Notes: generated by a model from the sequence alone, not told the origin. A DNA stretch of 52,975 nt from Pseudomonadota bacterium (GCA_018240295.1 JAFEGB010000030.1:1-52975), one strand, 5' to 3'. Numbered from the stretch's first letter, positions 12,966 through 22,481 are shown. Numbers and translations: made by a program.

Positions 12966-14686
12966 GACGGCTCGGGCGGCGTGCGCCGGCGGTGGATGGC
13001 CAGGTGCAGCGGCGTCCACGACTGCGGCCGGCGGTGCACGAAGGCGTGGCGCGCGACGTGGTAGCTCGGGTCGAAGCCGTAGAAGTTCAGCCGCATCCGT
13101 TCGAGCTCCTCGGCGCGATAGACCGCGAGCGGCTTCTCGCGCTCGTCGGCAGCGTAGCCGTCGAGCTTGGCGGCGATCAGGCGCGGGAAGTCCGGATCGG
13201 CAGCGACGGCGCGCGCATGCGCATCGACGGCCTCCATGAAGCCGGCGGCCGGGCCGATGCAGCCGTCGATCAGGCCGATCGCCGCGGCCTCGTGCGCACC
13301 GAGCGGCAGGCGGCGGTCGAGCACGTGCGCGACGCCGTCCTCGCCGACGCGCTTGGGCAGCAGGTAGGTCCAGTACTCGGAGCCGTACAGGTTGCCCATG
13401 TTGCGGTAGTGCGGGTTCAGCACCACGCCGTCGTGCGCGAGGACTTCATCGGCGGCGAGCGCGAGGAAGCAGCCGCCGGCGCCGGCGTTGCCGCGCAGCG
13501 CCGCGATCAGCCACAGGCCGCGGCATTCGAGCAGCTCGGCGACGAGGTCGTTCATGGCCTCGATGTTGTGCATCGAGGCATCGGCCGGGCTGTCGGCGGC
13601 CTCGATCAGGTTCAGGTGGATGCCGTTCGACCAGAACTCCGGGCCGCCGGTCAGCACCAGCACGCGCACGCCGCGGCTGCGCGCCATGCGCACGGTTTCG
13701 GCCAGCCGCCGGCAGTGCGGCGTGCCCATCGCGCCGTTGTGGAACGGGAAGTCGATCCAGCCGACGCCGTCGGCCTCGCGGTAGACGACCCGGCCGTCGT
13801 CGTCCTCGGGCAGTTCGGGCAGATCGCTCAGGCCCGCGAGTTCCGCGGCCAGCGCCAGCGTCGCCGGCAGCTTCAGCGCGTGCTCGTCCTCGCGGCGCAC
13901 GTGGCCGATCCAGACCGCGCCGTCGACGGTCGCCCGGCAGAGCGCCTCGCCGCGGCGGGCCAGCAGCGCGCCGGGGGCACCGCGCAGCCCGTGTTCGGCG
14001 TGGGCGTCGTACAGCCGGCAGGTGACGCCGGCCAGCTCGCCGCGCACGCCGGGGTAGCCATCGGCGGAGTGGATCTTGCGCAGCACGTCGGCGGTGCGGT
14101 CGCTCGTCCAGTCGATCGTGCGCTCGGCGAGCGACACCGGCCGGTGCGTGCGCCCGGGAAGTCCCTCGTGCTGCGCTTCGGGCTGCCAGCCTGCGGCGAG
14201 GCGCGACAGGGCTTCGAGCACGGCCTCGACCGCCGCGGTCGTGACCTCGCGCCGGTACAGGCTCGCCTTCGGCGCCTCGCGCATCGGGAAGCTGCGATGC
14301 GCCCAGATCGGGCCGGCATCGAACTCGGCGACCGCCTGCAGCACGGTCACGCCCCAGTGCGAACGGCGTTCGAGGATCGCGCGATCGAGCGCCGCCGGCC
14401 CGCGGTCCCCGGGGATGCCCGGATGCACGATCAGGCAGGGCACATGGCGCCAGACCGCCTCGGGGATCGCGCGCTTGAGGTAGGGCGCGAGCACGACATC
14501 GGGCCGGAACAGCTCGACGGCTTCGAGCGTGATCGCGTCGTGGATGTCGTATTCGACCGACAGCACGTGGCCGCGGGCGGCGAGTTCGACGTGCAGACGC
14601 TGGCTCAGCGAATTGAAGCCGTGCACGAGCATCAGGATGCGCAGCCGCGGTGTCGCCGCCGCCAGCAGGGACTCGTCGGCGGCCAT
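12962..14686 (-). CDS. hypX: HypX/HoxX, CO-ligand synthesis for [NiFe] hydrogenase
   Basis: Maturation protein of 574 residues found in bacteria that make [NiFe] hydrogenase under air. Homologues convert N10-formyl-tetrahydrofolate to the active-site CO via formyl-CoA. The N-terminal part (about 14-280) is formyltransferase-like, with IVHPGIPGDRGPAALD and HWGVTVLQ. The C-terminal part (about 300-540) is enoyl-CoA hydratase/crotonase-like, with VLTGGPEFWSNGIHLN, ALRGNAGAGGCFLALAAD and NPHYRNMGNLYGSEYWTY. The ATG overlaps the hypE stop by one base (TGATG). The gene indicates that the hydrogenase matures when O2 is present, which fits the O2-tolerant HoxK signature. Confidence 0.94.
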
Positions 14687-15741
14687 CAGCAGATCCTCGG
14701 CAGCTGTTCGCCGGCGATCCAGTCGATGACGCGCCGGCCGCCGAAGCCGGTTTCGAGTTCGACGAAGCGCTGGCCGTCATCGGTGCAGACGCCGATGCGC
14801 GCGGCCTCGCGCCCGAGCGGATGCGCGCGCAGCGCGGCGAGGGCGGCTTCGGCGTGATCCGGATCGACGATGGCGATCAGCTTGCCTTCGTTGGCGACGT
14901 ACAGCGGGTCGAGGCCGAGGAACTCGCAGGCGGCGCGCACCGGCTCATGCACCGGGATCGCGGTCTCGGCGAGCTGCATGCCGACGCCGGAAGCGCGCGC
15001 GATCTCGTTCAGCGTCGCGCCGAGGCCGCCGCGGGTCGGATCGCGCAGCACGCGCAGCGCCGGCGGCGGCAGCACCGCGCAGAGCGCGCCGACCAGTCCG
15101 TGCAGCGCGGCGCTGTCCGATTCGATCGGCACGTCGAAATCCAGGCCCTCGCGGCAGGCCATGATTGCGATGCCGTGATCGCCGATCGCGCCGCTCACCA
15201 GCACCACGTCGCCGGGCCGCGCGCGCGTGCCGCCGGTCTCGAAGCCCGCGCGCGCGACGCCGACGCCGGTCGTGGTGATGAACACGCCATCGCCCTTGCC
15301 GGCCTCAACGACCTTGGTGTCGCCGGTGACGATGGCCACGCCGGCGGCGCGCGCCGCCTGCGCCATCGAATCGACGATGCGGGCAAGCTCCGCAAGCGCA
15401 AAGCCTTCCTCCAGGATGAAGCTCGCCGCCAGCCAGCGCGGCTCGGCCGCCGCCATCGCCACGTCGTTGACCGTGCCGTGCACGGCGAGGCTGCCGATGT
15501 CGCCGCCGGGGAAGAACAGCGGCGAGACGACGTGGCTGTCGGTGGCGATCACCAGCCGCCCGGAAAGCCCGGCATCGAGCACGGCCTGATCGTTCAGCGC
15601 CGACAGCGCGGGGTTTGCGAACGCGGCGACGAACAGCTCCTCGACGAGCTGCGCCATCGCGCGGCCGCCACCGCCGTGCTGCATCTCGATGCAGCCGTGG
15701 CGCAGGTCCAGTTTGCGGGGAAAGTCTCTCGGGGGGCTCAA
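14686..15741 (-). CDS. hypE: HypE, carbamoyl dehydratase for CN ligand synthesis
   Basis: Maturation enzyme, 351 residues, PurM/ThiL-like fold. It dehydrates the carbamoyl group that HypF places on its C-terminal cysteine to thiocyanate and donates cyanide to iron on HypC-HypD. The required C-terminus is present: the protein ends in PRIC. The N-terminal HGCIEMQHGGGGRAMAQL and the ATP-binding DPTRGGLG are typical. The start is taken as TTG at 15741, with AGG about 9 bases upstream; no ATG or GTG start fits the conserved N-terminus better, so the exact start is uncertain. It lies 64 bases after the HepT-like gene and overlaps hypX. Confidence 0.93.
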   Translation of the reverse strand: MSPPRDFPRKLDLRHGCIEMQHGGGGRAMAQLVEELFVAAFANPALSALNDQAVLDAGLSGRLVIATDSHVVSPLFFPGGDIGSLAVHGTVNDVAMAAAEPRWLAASFILEEGFALAELARIVDSMAQAARAAGVAIVTGDTKVVEAGKGDGVFITTTGVGVARAGFETGGTRARPGDVVLVSGAIGDHGIAIMACREGLDFDVPIESDSAALHGLVGALCAVLPPPALRVLRDPTRGGLGATLNEIARASGVGMQLAETAIPVHEPVRAACEFLGLDPLYVANEGKLIAIVDPDHAEAALAALRAHPLGREAARIGVCTDDGQRFVELETGFGGRRVIDWIAGEQLPRIC

Positions 15742-15805
15742 CGGGGCAGACCTGTCGGGATCGGGGGGAAATCGGGGCAGGGAAGCGCTTCGTGCGGCCC
15801 GGGGC

Positions 15806-16165
15806 TCAGGGCACGAACGCGAACAGCTCGGGCTGGTTCTGGCGGTAGACGCGCAGCCACATCAGCGTCGCCGGCACCTGCGAGCGCACGCCGTGCCAGA
15901 GCCCGTCGCAGACTTCGGCCTCGCTGCCGTTCAGCGCGATCGCCAGCGCCGCCCAGCCGTCCCAGTCGATCTCGGGCACGCGCGTGCGCAGCGCAGGCGG
16001 CAGGTTCGCGGCGGTCTGCGCCATGCGCAGCAGCAGCCGGCGAATCTCGGTGCGCGTGATGCGCGAGTTCAGCAGTTCGTCCTCGCCGAGGCCTTCGGCC
16101 AGCGTCAGCACGTCGGTGCCGGCTTCTTCGAGCACGCCGAGCAGGGCGGAAGCGGTCAGGTTCAT
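15806..16165 (-). CDS. HepT/DUF86-like small protein without the RNase motif, within hyp operon
   Basis: Protein of 119 residues, mostly helical, of unknown function. The middle section resembles HepT (DUF86): helix MAQTAANLPPALRTRVPEID followed by a WDGWAAL helix, the place where HepT toxins read LPPELRxRHPEIxW and then an RNxLxHxY motif. Here that stretch reads ALNGSEAEV, so the Arg and His of the RNase motif are absent. No MNT antitoxin gene is adjacent. It lies 65 bases after hypD and 64 before hypE, on the same strand, so it is probably co-transcribed with maturation genes. An accessory role in hydrogenase maturation is a guess from position. The ATG at 16165 fits the compact length. Confidence 0.75.
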   Translation of the reverse strand: MNLTASALLGVLEEAGTDVLTLAEGLGEDELLNSRITRTEIRRLLLRMAQTAANLPPALRTRVPEIDWDGWAALAIALNGSEAEVCDGLWHGVRSQVPATLMWLRVYRQNQPELFAFVP

Positions 16166-16230
16166 GCGGGCGACTCCAGAAACAAACGGGCGTGCGGGTG
16201 GATGGGCGGATGCGGATGCGGGTGCGGATT

Positions 16231-17364
16231 TCAGGCCGGGCGCGCGCTCCGGAAGCGCCCGTAGCTCCAGTGCGCGGCGCAGGCACCCTCGCTGGAGACC
16301 ATGCACGAGCCCATCGGCGTTTCCGGCGTGCAGGCGCTGCCGAACAGCCGGCAGTCCTGCGGGCGCTTGACGCCGCGCAGGATCGCCGCGCATTCGCAGG
16401 CCTTGTGATCGGGCACGGTGCGCGGTTCGGGCGCGAAGCGGCGTTCGGCGTCGAAGTCCGCCCAGGCGGACTTGATGCGCAGCGCGCTGTACGGCACGCG
16501 GCCGAGCCCGCGCCAGTCGAAGTGCTTGCGCAGCTCGAACACCTCGGCGACCAGCTTCTGCGCCTTGCGGTTGCCGTCGCGGCTGACCGCGCGCGCGAAT
16601 TCGTTCTCGACGCAGCTCTGTCCGGCGTTGACCTGGCGCACGAGCATGCGCACGGCCTGCAGCACGTCGAGCGGCTCGAAGCCGGCGATGACGACCGGCT
16701 TCGCGTATTCGGCGGCGAAGTATTCGTACGGGCGGCTGCCGATCACGGTCGAGACGTGCGCCGGGCCGACGAAGCCGTCGAGCTTGACGCTGCCGAGATC
16801 GCGCACCTCGGGCGATTCGAGGATGCTGGCGATCGCCGAGGGCGTCAGCACGTGGTTGCAGAACACGCTGAAGTTTCCGAGCCCTTCGGCCGCGGCCTGG
16901 CGGATCGCGACCGCGGTCGGCGGCGTCGTGGTCTCGAAGCCGATCGCGAAGAAGATCACCTGGCGGTCGGGATGCCTGCGTGCGAGCGCCAGCGCGTCGT
17001 CGATCGAATAGACCATGCGCACGTCGGCACCGCGCGCGCGCGCCTTCAGCAGGCTGTCGCCGCCCGAGCCGGGCACGCGCAGCATGTCGCCGTAGCTCGC
17101 GAGCATCACGCCCGGGCGTTCGGCGAGTGCGATCGCCATCTCCAGCCGGCCGGTCGGCAGCACGCATACCGGGCAGCCGGGGCCGTGGATCAGCCGGACG
17201 TTGGCCGGCAGCAGATCCTCGACGCCGTAGCGGGCGATCGCGTGCGTGTGGCCGCCGCAGAACTCCATGAAGCGGTACTCGCGCGCCGGATCGACCTCGC
17301 GGGCGATCGCCGCGGCCAGCCGGCGGGCCAGCGTGCCGTCACGGAACTCATCGACGTACTTCAC
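16231..17364 (-). CDS. hypD: HypD, Fe(CN)2CO assembly scaffold
   Basis: Iron-sulfur maturation protein of 377 residues that with HypC assembles the Fe(CN)2CO group. Conserved motifs are present: FMEFCGGHTHAI near residue 34, GPGCPVCVLP near residue 65, GFETTTPPTA near residue 140, and a C-terminal cysteine set (CECAAILRG, CRLFGSACTPETPMGSCMVS) for the [4Fe-4S] cluster. GTG start at 17364 overlaps the hypC stop by 4 bases (GTGA), so HypC and HypD should be made together as expected for partners. Length matches the family. Confidence 0.95.
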   Translation of the reverse strand: MKYVDEFRDGTLARRLAAAIAREVDPAREYRFMEFCGGHTHAIARYGVEDLLPANVRLIHGPGCPVCVLPTGRLEMAIALAERPGVMLASYGDMLRVPGSGGDSLLKARARGADVRMVYSIDDALALARRHPDRQVIFFAIGFETTTPPTAVAIRQAAAEGLGNFSVFCNHVLTPSAIASILESPEVRDLGSVKLDGFVGPAHVSTVIGSRPYEYFAAEYAKPVVIAGFEPLDVLQAVRMLVRQVNAGQSCVENEFARAVSRDGNRKAQKLVAEVFELRKHFDWRGLGRVPYSALRIKSAWADFDAERRFAPEPRTVPDHKACECAAILRGVKRPQDCRLFGSACTPETPMGSCMVSSEGACAAHWSYGRFRSARPA

Positions 17365-17639
17365 GAACGCACCTCCGCATCCCGGCCGGCCCCGTCACCG
17401 GCGTCATCACCGGTCTCGTCACCGAGCAGCCCGGCCTCGGCGAACAGCGCCAGCGTGCGCGCCGCCTCGTCCGGATCGAGCCGGTTCAGCGCGTAGCCGA
17501 CGTGCACGATCACGTAATCCCCGACCGCACAGTCCTCGACCAGCGCCAGCGAGATGCGCTTGCGCACGCCGCCGAGATCGACGAGTGCCTCGTCATCCGG
17601 CAGGGTTTCGACGATGCGGGCGGGAATGGCGAGGCACAT
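17361..17639 (-). CDS. hypC: HypC, hydrogenase maturation chaperone
   Basis: Small chaperone of 92 residues that binds HypD and the hydrogenase large-subunit precursor and carries the iron group. The essential N-terminal Cys is at position 2 (MCLAIPARIVE), followed by the OB-fold signature VDLGGVRKRISLALV and VGDYVIVHVGYALNRLD. The C-terminal tail is Gly/Asp-rich and longer than in E. coli HypC. The ATG at 17639 is fixed by the Cys2 requirement. It is the first gene of the hypCDE-hypX-hoxAJ stretch; a 260-base divergent gap separates it from the HicB-like gene. Confidence 0.95.
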   Translation of the reverse strand: MCLAIPARIVETLPDDEALVDLGGVRKRISLALVEDCAVGDYVIVHVGYALNRLDPDEAARTLALFAEAGLLGDETGDDAGDGAGRDAEVRS

Positions 17640-17899
17640 GGCGAGCGTTCCGTCAGGGAGGACAGGGGATCGGGCGGCTGCATGCGGAAGCAGGGCAGAG
17701 CCGGACGCAGGCGGTCGATCGTGGCAGAAAGGAAACCAGCCGGGTCGCGGCGTGGATGCAGGCGACGCGGAGCGGTGCGAAAACGTGCGTCGGGCGAAAC
17801 GTACATCACCCGATAAACGCACGACCCGGTCCCGGGCCGGATACGCTGGCGGGCATCGGGTGCCAGACCGGCGTCCGGCTCAAGCGCTAGGGCTTCAGC

Positions 17900-18316
17900 A
17901 TGGAAATTCTGTATCCGGCCATTCTCGAACCGCAGTCCGGAGGCGGTTTCTGCGTGCGTTTCGTCGATTTCGACGAAGCCTTCACCGAAGGTGAAACCGT
18001 CGAGGAAGCGCAGTTCAACGCGATTGATGTGCTGACGCTGACGCTGGAAGGTCGTCTGGAAGAAGGGCTGCCGATTCCCGAGCCGACCCCCGATCTTTCC
18101 GGAGCCGTCTACATCGCCCCCGATGCCCGCACGCAGTCGGCGCTGCTGATCCGCCGGGCACGGGGGGAGCGTTCGCTGGCCGACATCGCGCGCGTGCTGC
18201 AGACCACCTGGCCGGCCGCCGAGCGGCTCGAAGACCCGCGCCACTGGCCGAGTCTGCGTCAGCTCGATCGAGCCGCCGCGGCGCTCGGCAAGCGGCTGGT
18301 GCTGCGTTTCGAATAG
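17900..18316 (+). CDS. HicB-like antitoxin/regulator, no adjacent HicA
   Basis: Protein of 138 residues. The N-terminal part (1-60) has the HicB fold signature: YPAILEPQSGGGFCVRFVDF, then a negatively charged strand and EAQFNAIDVLTLTLEGRLEEG. The C-terminal part (about 85-138) looks like a helix-turn-helix (SLADIARVLQTTWPAAERL ... LRQLDRAAAALGKRL). HicB normally neutralises the HicA mRNA interferase, but no HicA-sized frame (about 60 residues with a GSH motif) lies on either side. It is thus an orphan, perhaps a regulator. It is the only plus-strand gene within the long minus-strand hydrogenase locus and diverges from hypC. Confidence 0.85.
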   Translation: MEILYPAILEPQSGGGFCVRFVDFDEAFTEGETVEEAQFNAIDVLTLTLEGRLEEGLPIPEPTPDLSGAVYIAPDARTQSALLIRRARGERSLADIARVLQTTWPAAERLEDPRHWPSLRQLDRAAAALGKRLVLRFE

Positions 18317-18342
18317 CCCGGGCAGCGAAGGCGCGCGGCGGC

Positions 18343-18732
18343 TCAGCGCGGGCGCAGTCGCACCAGGCGCCGGGCGTTGGCCGAGGCGCGGCGCTCGATC
18401 GGCTCCAGCCCCTGATGGGCGACCTTGGCCAGCGAGCGCCCGAACTCGTTGCCCGCCTGCTGCAGCGCATCGGGTGCCAGCCACCACGGCGTCATCGCCA
18501 GTCGCAGGCATTCGTTCTGCCACTGCAGGACCATCGCCAGCCAGCTCTCGCCGAGGGCATCGAACTTCTCCGAGCCCATGCGCGTGAATTCGCGATGATC
18601 GCGCGCCGACAGCGACGGGCCGGCGGTCATCATGCGGCCGACGCGGATCGCCACGACGACCGGTACGGCCGTCCACAGATCGAGCCAGCGACGGGAAAAG
18701 GCATCGAAGTGGTGCTGGGCATGTTTCGACAT
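18343..18732 (-). CDS. Phasin-like protein, possibly PHA granule associated
   Basis: Small protein of 129 residues, alpha-helical with amphipathic stretches and many Trp residues (WLDLW, WLAMVLQWQ, WWLAP). The C terminus is basic (ERRASANARRLVRLRPR). The pattern recalls small PHA granule-associated phasins, but no diagnostic motif allows a firm call. Start ATG at 18732 has a GGAG about 10 bases upstream. It lies between hypF and hypC on the same strand, so the hyp genes are split here; nothing links it to hydrogenase. If it is a phasin it would be the second in the window (the other is at 50571). Confidence 0.6.
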   Translation of the reverse strand: MSKHAQHHFDAFSRRWLDLWTAVPVVVAIRVGRMMTAGPSLSARDHREFTRMGSEKFDALGESWLAMVLQWQNECLRLAMTPWWLAPDALQQAGNEFGRSLAKVAHQGLEPIERRASANARRLVRLRPR

Positions 18733-18929
18733 GACGGGGGGACTCCGGCTTTCGGGGGGGATTCGGATCAATCCGGCTGGCCGGATGAGCAATGCGGGCC
18801 TCGCGCGACGGGCTGACAGAACTGACCGCAGCCGCCCCCCGGCGGTTCGGACGCAGGCCGGAATACTTCGGCGAGCCCTGCGCGCGCGCTGCCCCCGCGC
18901 GGCCCGGAACGCCAGCGGACGAGCGGCCT

Positions 18930-21236
18930 TCAGGCATCGTCGCCCCCCATCGCCACCCAGGCCTGCCCGAGCGCCAGCCCGCCGTCGTTCGGCGGCAGCT
19001 CGCAGGCTTCGAGCACGCGCAGGCCGGCGGCTTCGAGCCGCGCGCGCAGGTCGCCGACCAGCAGCAGGTTCGCGCAGCAGCCGCCGGCGAGCGCGACGGT
19101 ATCGAGCCGGTGCCGGGCGGCCAGACGCAGGCTGTGAGCGGCCAGCGCCGCGGCGAGCGTCGCGTGGAAGCGGGCAGCACCGCGTCCGGGCCCGGTTTCG
19201 TCGGCGAGGCTCGCGAGCAGCGGCAGCAGGTCGAGCGTGCCGTCCTCGAAAGATCGCCAGCACCCGGCGAGGGCTTCGACCGGGCCGTGGCGGCGGGCGG
19301 CGGCTTCGAGGCGGATCGCGGCCTCGCCTTCATAGGTGTTGACGGCACAGACGCCGAGCAGGCCGGCGGCGGCGTCGAACAGCCGGCCGCAGCTGCTGGT
19401 CGGCGGGCAGTGCAGGCCCTTCGCCAGCATCGCCGCGACCGTGCGGGCGGCCGGCTGCGGCAGGCGGGCCGGGATGTCGGCGGCGCGACCGAGCGCGTGC
19501 AGCGCCGAGGCCGCCATGCGCCAGGGCTCGCGTGCCGCGGCATCGCCGCCGGGCAGCCGCATCGGCGCGAGCCGGCCGAGGCGCTGGCCTTCTTTCGAAA
19601 GCCACTCGCCGCCCCACAGCGTGCCGTCGTGGCCGAGGCCGAAACCGTCGAGCACGAGTCCGAGCACCGCGCCGGTGTGGCCGTGTTCGGCGAGCACGGC
19701 GGCGAGGTGGGCGTGGTGGTGCTGGACCAGGATCAGCGGCAGGTCGTGCCGGGCCGCGTATTCGCCGGCGAAATGCGCGGCGGCCGAGTCCGGATGCAGG
19801 TCGCAGGCGACGCGCTCGGGGCGGATGTCCAGCACCGCGAGCAGATGCGCGACCGTGTCGGCCAGCGCCCGGCGTGCGGCGGCGCTGCCGAGATCGCCGA
19901 GGTGCTGCGACAGCCAGGCGCGATCGGCGCGCGTCACACAGACGGTGTTCTTCAGCTCGCCGCCGAGCGCGAGCACCGGCGGGCCGGCCGCCGGCAGGCG
20001 GATCTCCTGCGGCGTCCAGCCGCGCGCACGGCGCAGGAACAGGGGCTTGCCGGTGCGGGCGAGCAGCACGCTGTCATCGACGCGCTGCAGGATCGCGCGG
20101 TCGTGGCCGAGCACGGCATCGGCGATGCCGGCGAGCCGCGTGCAGGCCTCGGCATCGTCGATCGCCAGCGGCTCGCCGGACGGATTGGCCGAGGTGCAGA
20201 CGAACAGCGCGGACTGCGCGGCCCTCAGCCAGTCGCTGCCGGCCGGGCGGCCGGCGGCCTCGTGGAACAGCAGGTATTGCAGCGGCGTCGCCGGCAGCAT
20301 CACGCCGAGGCGGTCGAGGCCGGGCGCGATGCCGGGCAGGTGTGCGTCCGCCGCGGGCGCCGGCAGCAGCACGATCGGCCGCTGCGGGCTTTCGAGCAGC
20401 GCGCGCGCCGGCGCATCTGTCGAAACAAGACCAGCGAGCGAGGCGGGGTTTGCGGCAAGCAGCGCGAAGGGTTTGCCGGGCCTGCGCTTGCGCCGGCGCA
20501 GCCCGGCGACCGCGGCGGCATTGCGCGCATCGCACATCAGGTGGAAGCCGCCGAGGCCCTTGACCGCGACGATGCCGCCGGCACGAAACAAGGCCAGCGT
20601 CGCGGCGAGCGGATCGCCATCGACCTCCGCGCGGCTGCCGTCGGGCCGCTGCAGCCGCAGCCGCGGCCCGCAGGCCGGGCAGGCCAGGGCTTCGGCGTGA
20701 AAACGCCGGTCGGCCGGATTTTCGTATTCCTCACGGCAGCTTGCGCAGAGCGCAAAGCCGGCGAGTGCGGTGTTCGGGCGATCCCAGGGGAGTTTCGCGG
20801 CGATCGTGTAGCGCGGCCCGCAGTGCGTGCAGGTCGTGAACGGATATCGCCAGCGCCTTCCGGCCGGATCGAAGGTCTCGGCGAGGCAGTCCGCGCAGAC
20901 CGCGGTGTCGGCGCCGATGCCGGTGCGCACCGGCCCGCGGCCGCTGTCGAGGATCGCGAAGCCATCGGAGCCGGCGAGCGGTGCCAGCGTCTGCGCCTCG
21001 ATCGCGTCGAGCCGCGCGAGCGGCGGCGGCACGGCGAGCGCGGCACGAAACAAGGCCAGCGCCGGCGCCGGCCCCTGCACCTCGATCGCGACGCCGTCGC
21101 CGTCGTTGCGCACCCAGCCGGCGAGGCCGTGCTCGTGCGCGAGCCGCCAGATCCACGGCCGCAAGCCGACGCCCTGCACCAGACCGCGCACCTGCAGCGC
21201 GAGCCGGGCGGTCGGAGCGGCGACGGGAACGTTCAT
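18930..21236 (-). CDS. hypF: HypF, carbamoyltransferase for CN ligand synthesis
   Basis: Maturation enzyme of 768 residues that moves the carbamoyl group of carbamoyl phosphate to the HypE C-terminal Cys. Domains in order: acylphosphatase-like (about 12-100, VRGLVQGVGLRPW), two zinc-finger-like Cys pairs (CADCLAE with CTHCGPRYT; CASCREEY with CPACGP), a YrdC-like nucleotide-binding domain (about 200-380), and a Kae1-like C-terminal domain with HHHAHLAAVLAEHG and GLVLDGFGLGHDGTLWGGE. Length is that of complete HypF. It starts 12 bases after the hypB stop, so it belongs to the hoxM...hypAB transcript. Confidence 0.96.
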   Translation of the reverse strand: MNVPVAAPTARLALQVRGLVQGVGLRPWIWRLAHEHGLAGWVRNDGDGVAIEVQGPAPALALFRAALAVPPPLARLDAIEAQTLAPLAGSDGFAILDSGRGPVRTGIGADTAVCADCLAETFDPAGRRWRYPFTTCTHCGPRYTIAAKLPWDRPNTALAGFALCASCREEYENPADRRFHAEALACPACGPRLRLQRPDGSRAEVDGDPLAATLALFRAGGIVAVKGLGGFHLMCDARNAAAVAGLRRRKRRPGKPFALLAANPASLAGLVSTDAPARALLESPQRPIVLLPAPAADAHLPGIAPGLDRLGVMLPATPLQYLLFHEAAGRPAGSDWLRAAQSALFVCTSANPSGEPLAIDDAEACTRLAGIADAVLGHDRAILQRVDDSVLLARTGKPLFLRRARGWTPQEIRLPAAGPPVLALGGELKNTVCVTRADRAWLSQHLGDLGSAAARRALADTVAHLLAVLDIRPERVACDLHPDSAAAHFAGEYAARHDLPLILVQHHHAHLAAVLAEHGHTGAVLGLVLDGFGLGHDGTLWGGEWLSKEGQRLGRLAPMRLPGGDAAAREPWRMAASALHALGRAADIPARLPQPAARTVAAMLAKGLHCPPTSSCGRLFDAAAGLLGVCAVNTYEGEAAIRLEAAARRHGPVEALAGCWRSFEDGTLDLLPLLASLADETGPGRGAARFHATLAAALAAHSLRLAARHRLDTVALAGGCCANLLLVGDLRARLEAAGLRVLEACELPPNDGGLALGQAWVAMGGDDA

Positions 21237-21248
21237 GAGCGGGCCGCT

Positions 21249-22136
21249 TCAGCCCGCCGCGACCGGCGCCGGCGCACGCAGCCATGCGAGCCAGGCGTCG
21301 AGCCCTTCGCCGGTCTTTGCCGATACGCTCAGCACCGGCGCGCGCGGATTGACGCGGCGCAGGCAGTCGAGCGCGTATTCGAGATCGAAGTCGAGGTGCG
21401 GCAGCAGGTCGGACTTGTTCAGCAGCACGAGGCTCGCCGCTGCGAAGATGTCCGGATATTTCAGCGGCTTGTCCTCGCCTTCGGTGACCGACAGGATCGC
21501 GACCTTCGCCGCCTCGCCGAGATCGAAGGCCGCCGGGCAGACCAGGTTGCCGACGTTCTCGATGAACAGCAGCGTGCCCGCCGCGAGCGGCAGCCGCGGC
21601 AGCGCGCGCGCGATCATGTCGGCATCGAGGTGACAGCCCTTGCCGGTGTTGATCTGCACGGCCGGCGCGCCGGTGGCGCGGATGCGCTCGGCGTCGTTGG
21701 CGGTCTGCTGGTCGCCTTCGATGACGGCGAGCGCACGTTCGCCGGCAAGCCGGCGGATGGTCGCGCAGAGCAGCGTGGTCTTGCCCGAGCCGGGGCTGGA
21801 GACCAGGTTCAGCGCCTGCACGCCGTGCGCCGCGAACCAGCGGCGGTTTCGCGCCGCGAAGTCGTTGTTCTTGGCGAGGATGTCGATTTCGAGCTGCACG
21901 AGCCGGCCCTGTTCGACGCCGCCGACGTGCACGCCGGCCGGGCCGTGGCCGAAGTGCAGGTCTTGTTTCGAGGCCGGCGCGGCCGGCGACGGCGACGGCT
22001 GGCCTTGTTTCGAAAGATCGCCAGCCATGCGCAGCCTCAGGCCGTCGACCGCAAGCGGTGCGGTCGCAGCCGGGGCGAGCGGGGCCAGTCCGTCGATGCG
22101 CAGTTCACCCGCGCCACAGCCGCAGACCGTACACAT
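21249..22136 (-). CDS. hypB: HypB, nickel-inserting GTPase
   Basis: GTPase that with HypA delivers nickel to the large subunit, 295 residues. The N terminus carries the high-affinity nickel motif CxxCGC (MCTVCGCG). A low-complexity linker (about 35-75) has few His compared with histidine-rich HypB proteins. The G domain has Walker [30 protein letters not shown] and the guanine-specificity motif [10 protein letters not shown]. Metal ligands in KGCHLDADM are present. ATG at 22136 follows the hypA stop by 3 bases. Confidence 0.96.
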   Translation of the reverse strand: MCTVCGCGAGELRIDGLAPLAPAATAPLAVDGLRLRMAGDLSKQGQPSPSPAAPASKQDLHFGHGPAGVHVGGVEQGRLVQLEIDILAKNNDFAARNRRWFAAHGVQALNLVSSPGSGKTTLLCATIRRLAGERALAVIEGDQQTANDAERIRATGAPAVQINTGKGCHLDADMIARALPRLPLAAGTLLFIENVGNLVCPAAFDLGEAAKVAILSVTEGEDKPLKYPDIFAAASLVLLNKSDLLPHLDFDLEYALDCLRRVNPRAPVLSVSAKTGEGLDAWLAWLRAPAPVAAG

Positions 22137-22139
22137 GCT

Positions 22140-22481
22140 TCAGTCGACCTCCAGATCCTGGATGCGCAGTTCCTCGCCGCCGGTCAGCCGCAGCCGGAAG
22201 CCGGCGCAGCGCGGGCAGGCATCGAAACGCTGCGCGAGCGTCACGGTGTCATTGCAGTCGAAGCACCAGGCCGTGCCCGGCAGTTCGAGGATTTCGAGCG
22301 TCGCGCCTTCGGCGAGCGTGCCCTGCGTGGCGACATCGAAGCCGAAGCGCATCGCATCCGGCTCGACGCCGGCGAAGGCGCCGATCGCCAGCCGCACGCG
22401 GCGCACGCGCGAGAAACCGTGCGGGCCGGCCGCGGCCTCGATCGAGCGCACCACGCTCTGGCACAGCGATAGCTCATGCAT
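22140..22481 (-). CDS. hypA: HypA, nickel metallochaperone
   Basis: Nickel and zinc binding maturation protein, 113 residues. The N-terminal MHE provides the nickel-binding His2. A zinc-ribbon of two Cys pairs is visible, CFDC and CPRC, separated by about 15 residues. It acts with HypB in nickel insertion. The start overlaps the hoxV stop by 8 bases, and the stop is 3 bases ahead of hypB. Length and motifs match the family. Confidence 0.96.
   Translation of the reverse strand: MHELSLCQSVVRSIEAAAGPHGFSRVRRVRLAIGAFAGVEPDAMRFGFDVATQGTLAEGATLEILELPGTAWCFDCNDTVTLAQRFDACPRCAGFRLRLTGGEELRIQDLEVD

Noticed and set aside
17640-17899. Sigma-54-like TGGCACC upstream of hypC
   Set aside because: Spacing to the nearest GC at the -12 position is wrong by two bases.
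18792-22472. 1226-residue open frame on the plus strand opposite hypF-hypB-hypA
   Set aside because: Longest frame in the region but has no motif and no ribosome site; all three minus-strand Hyp proteins are complete with diagnostic motifs.
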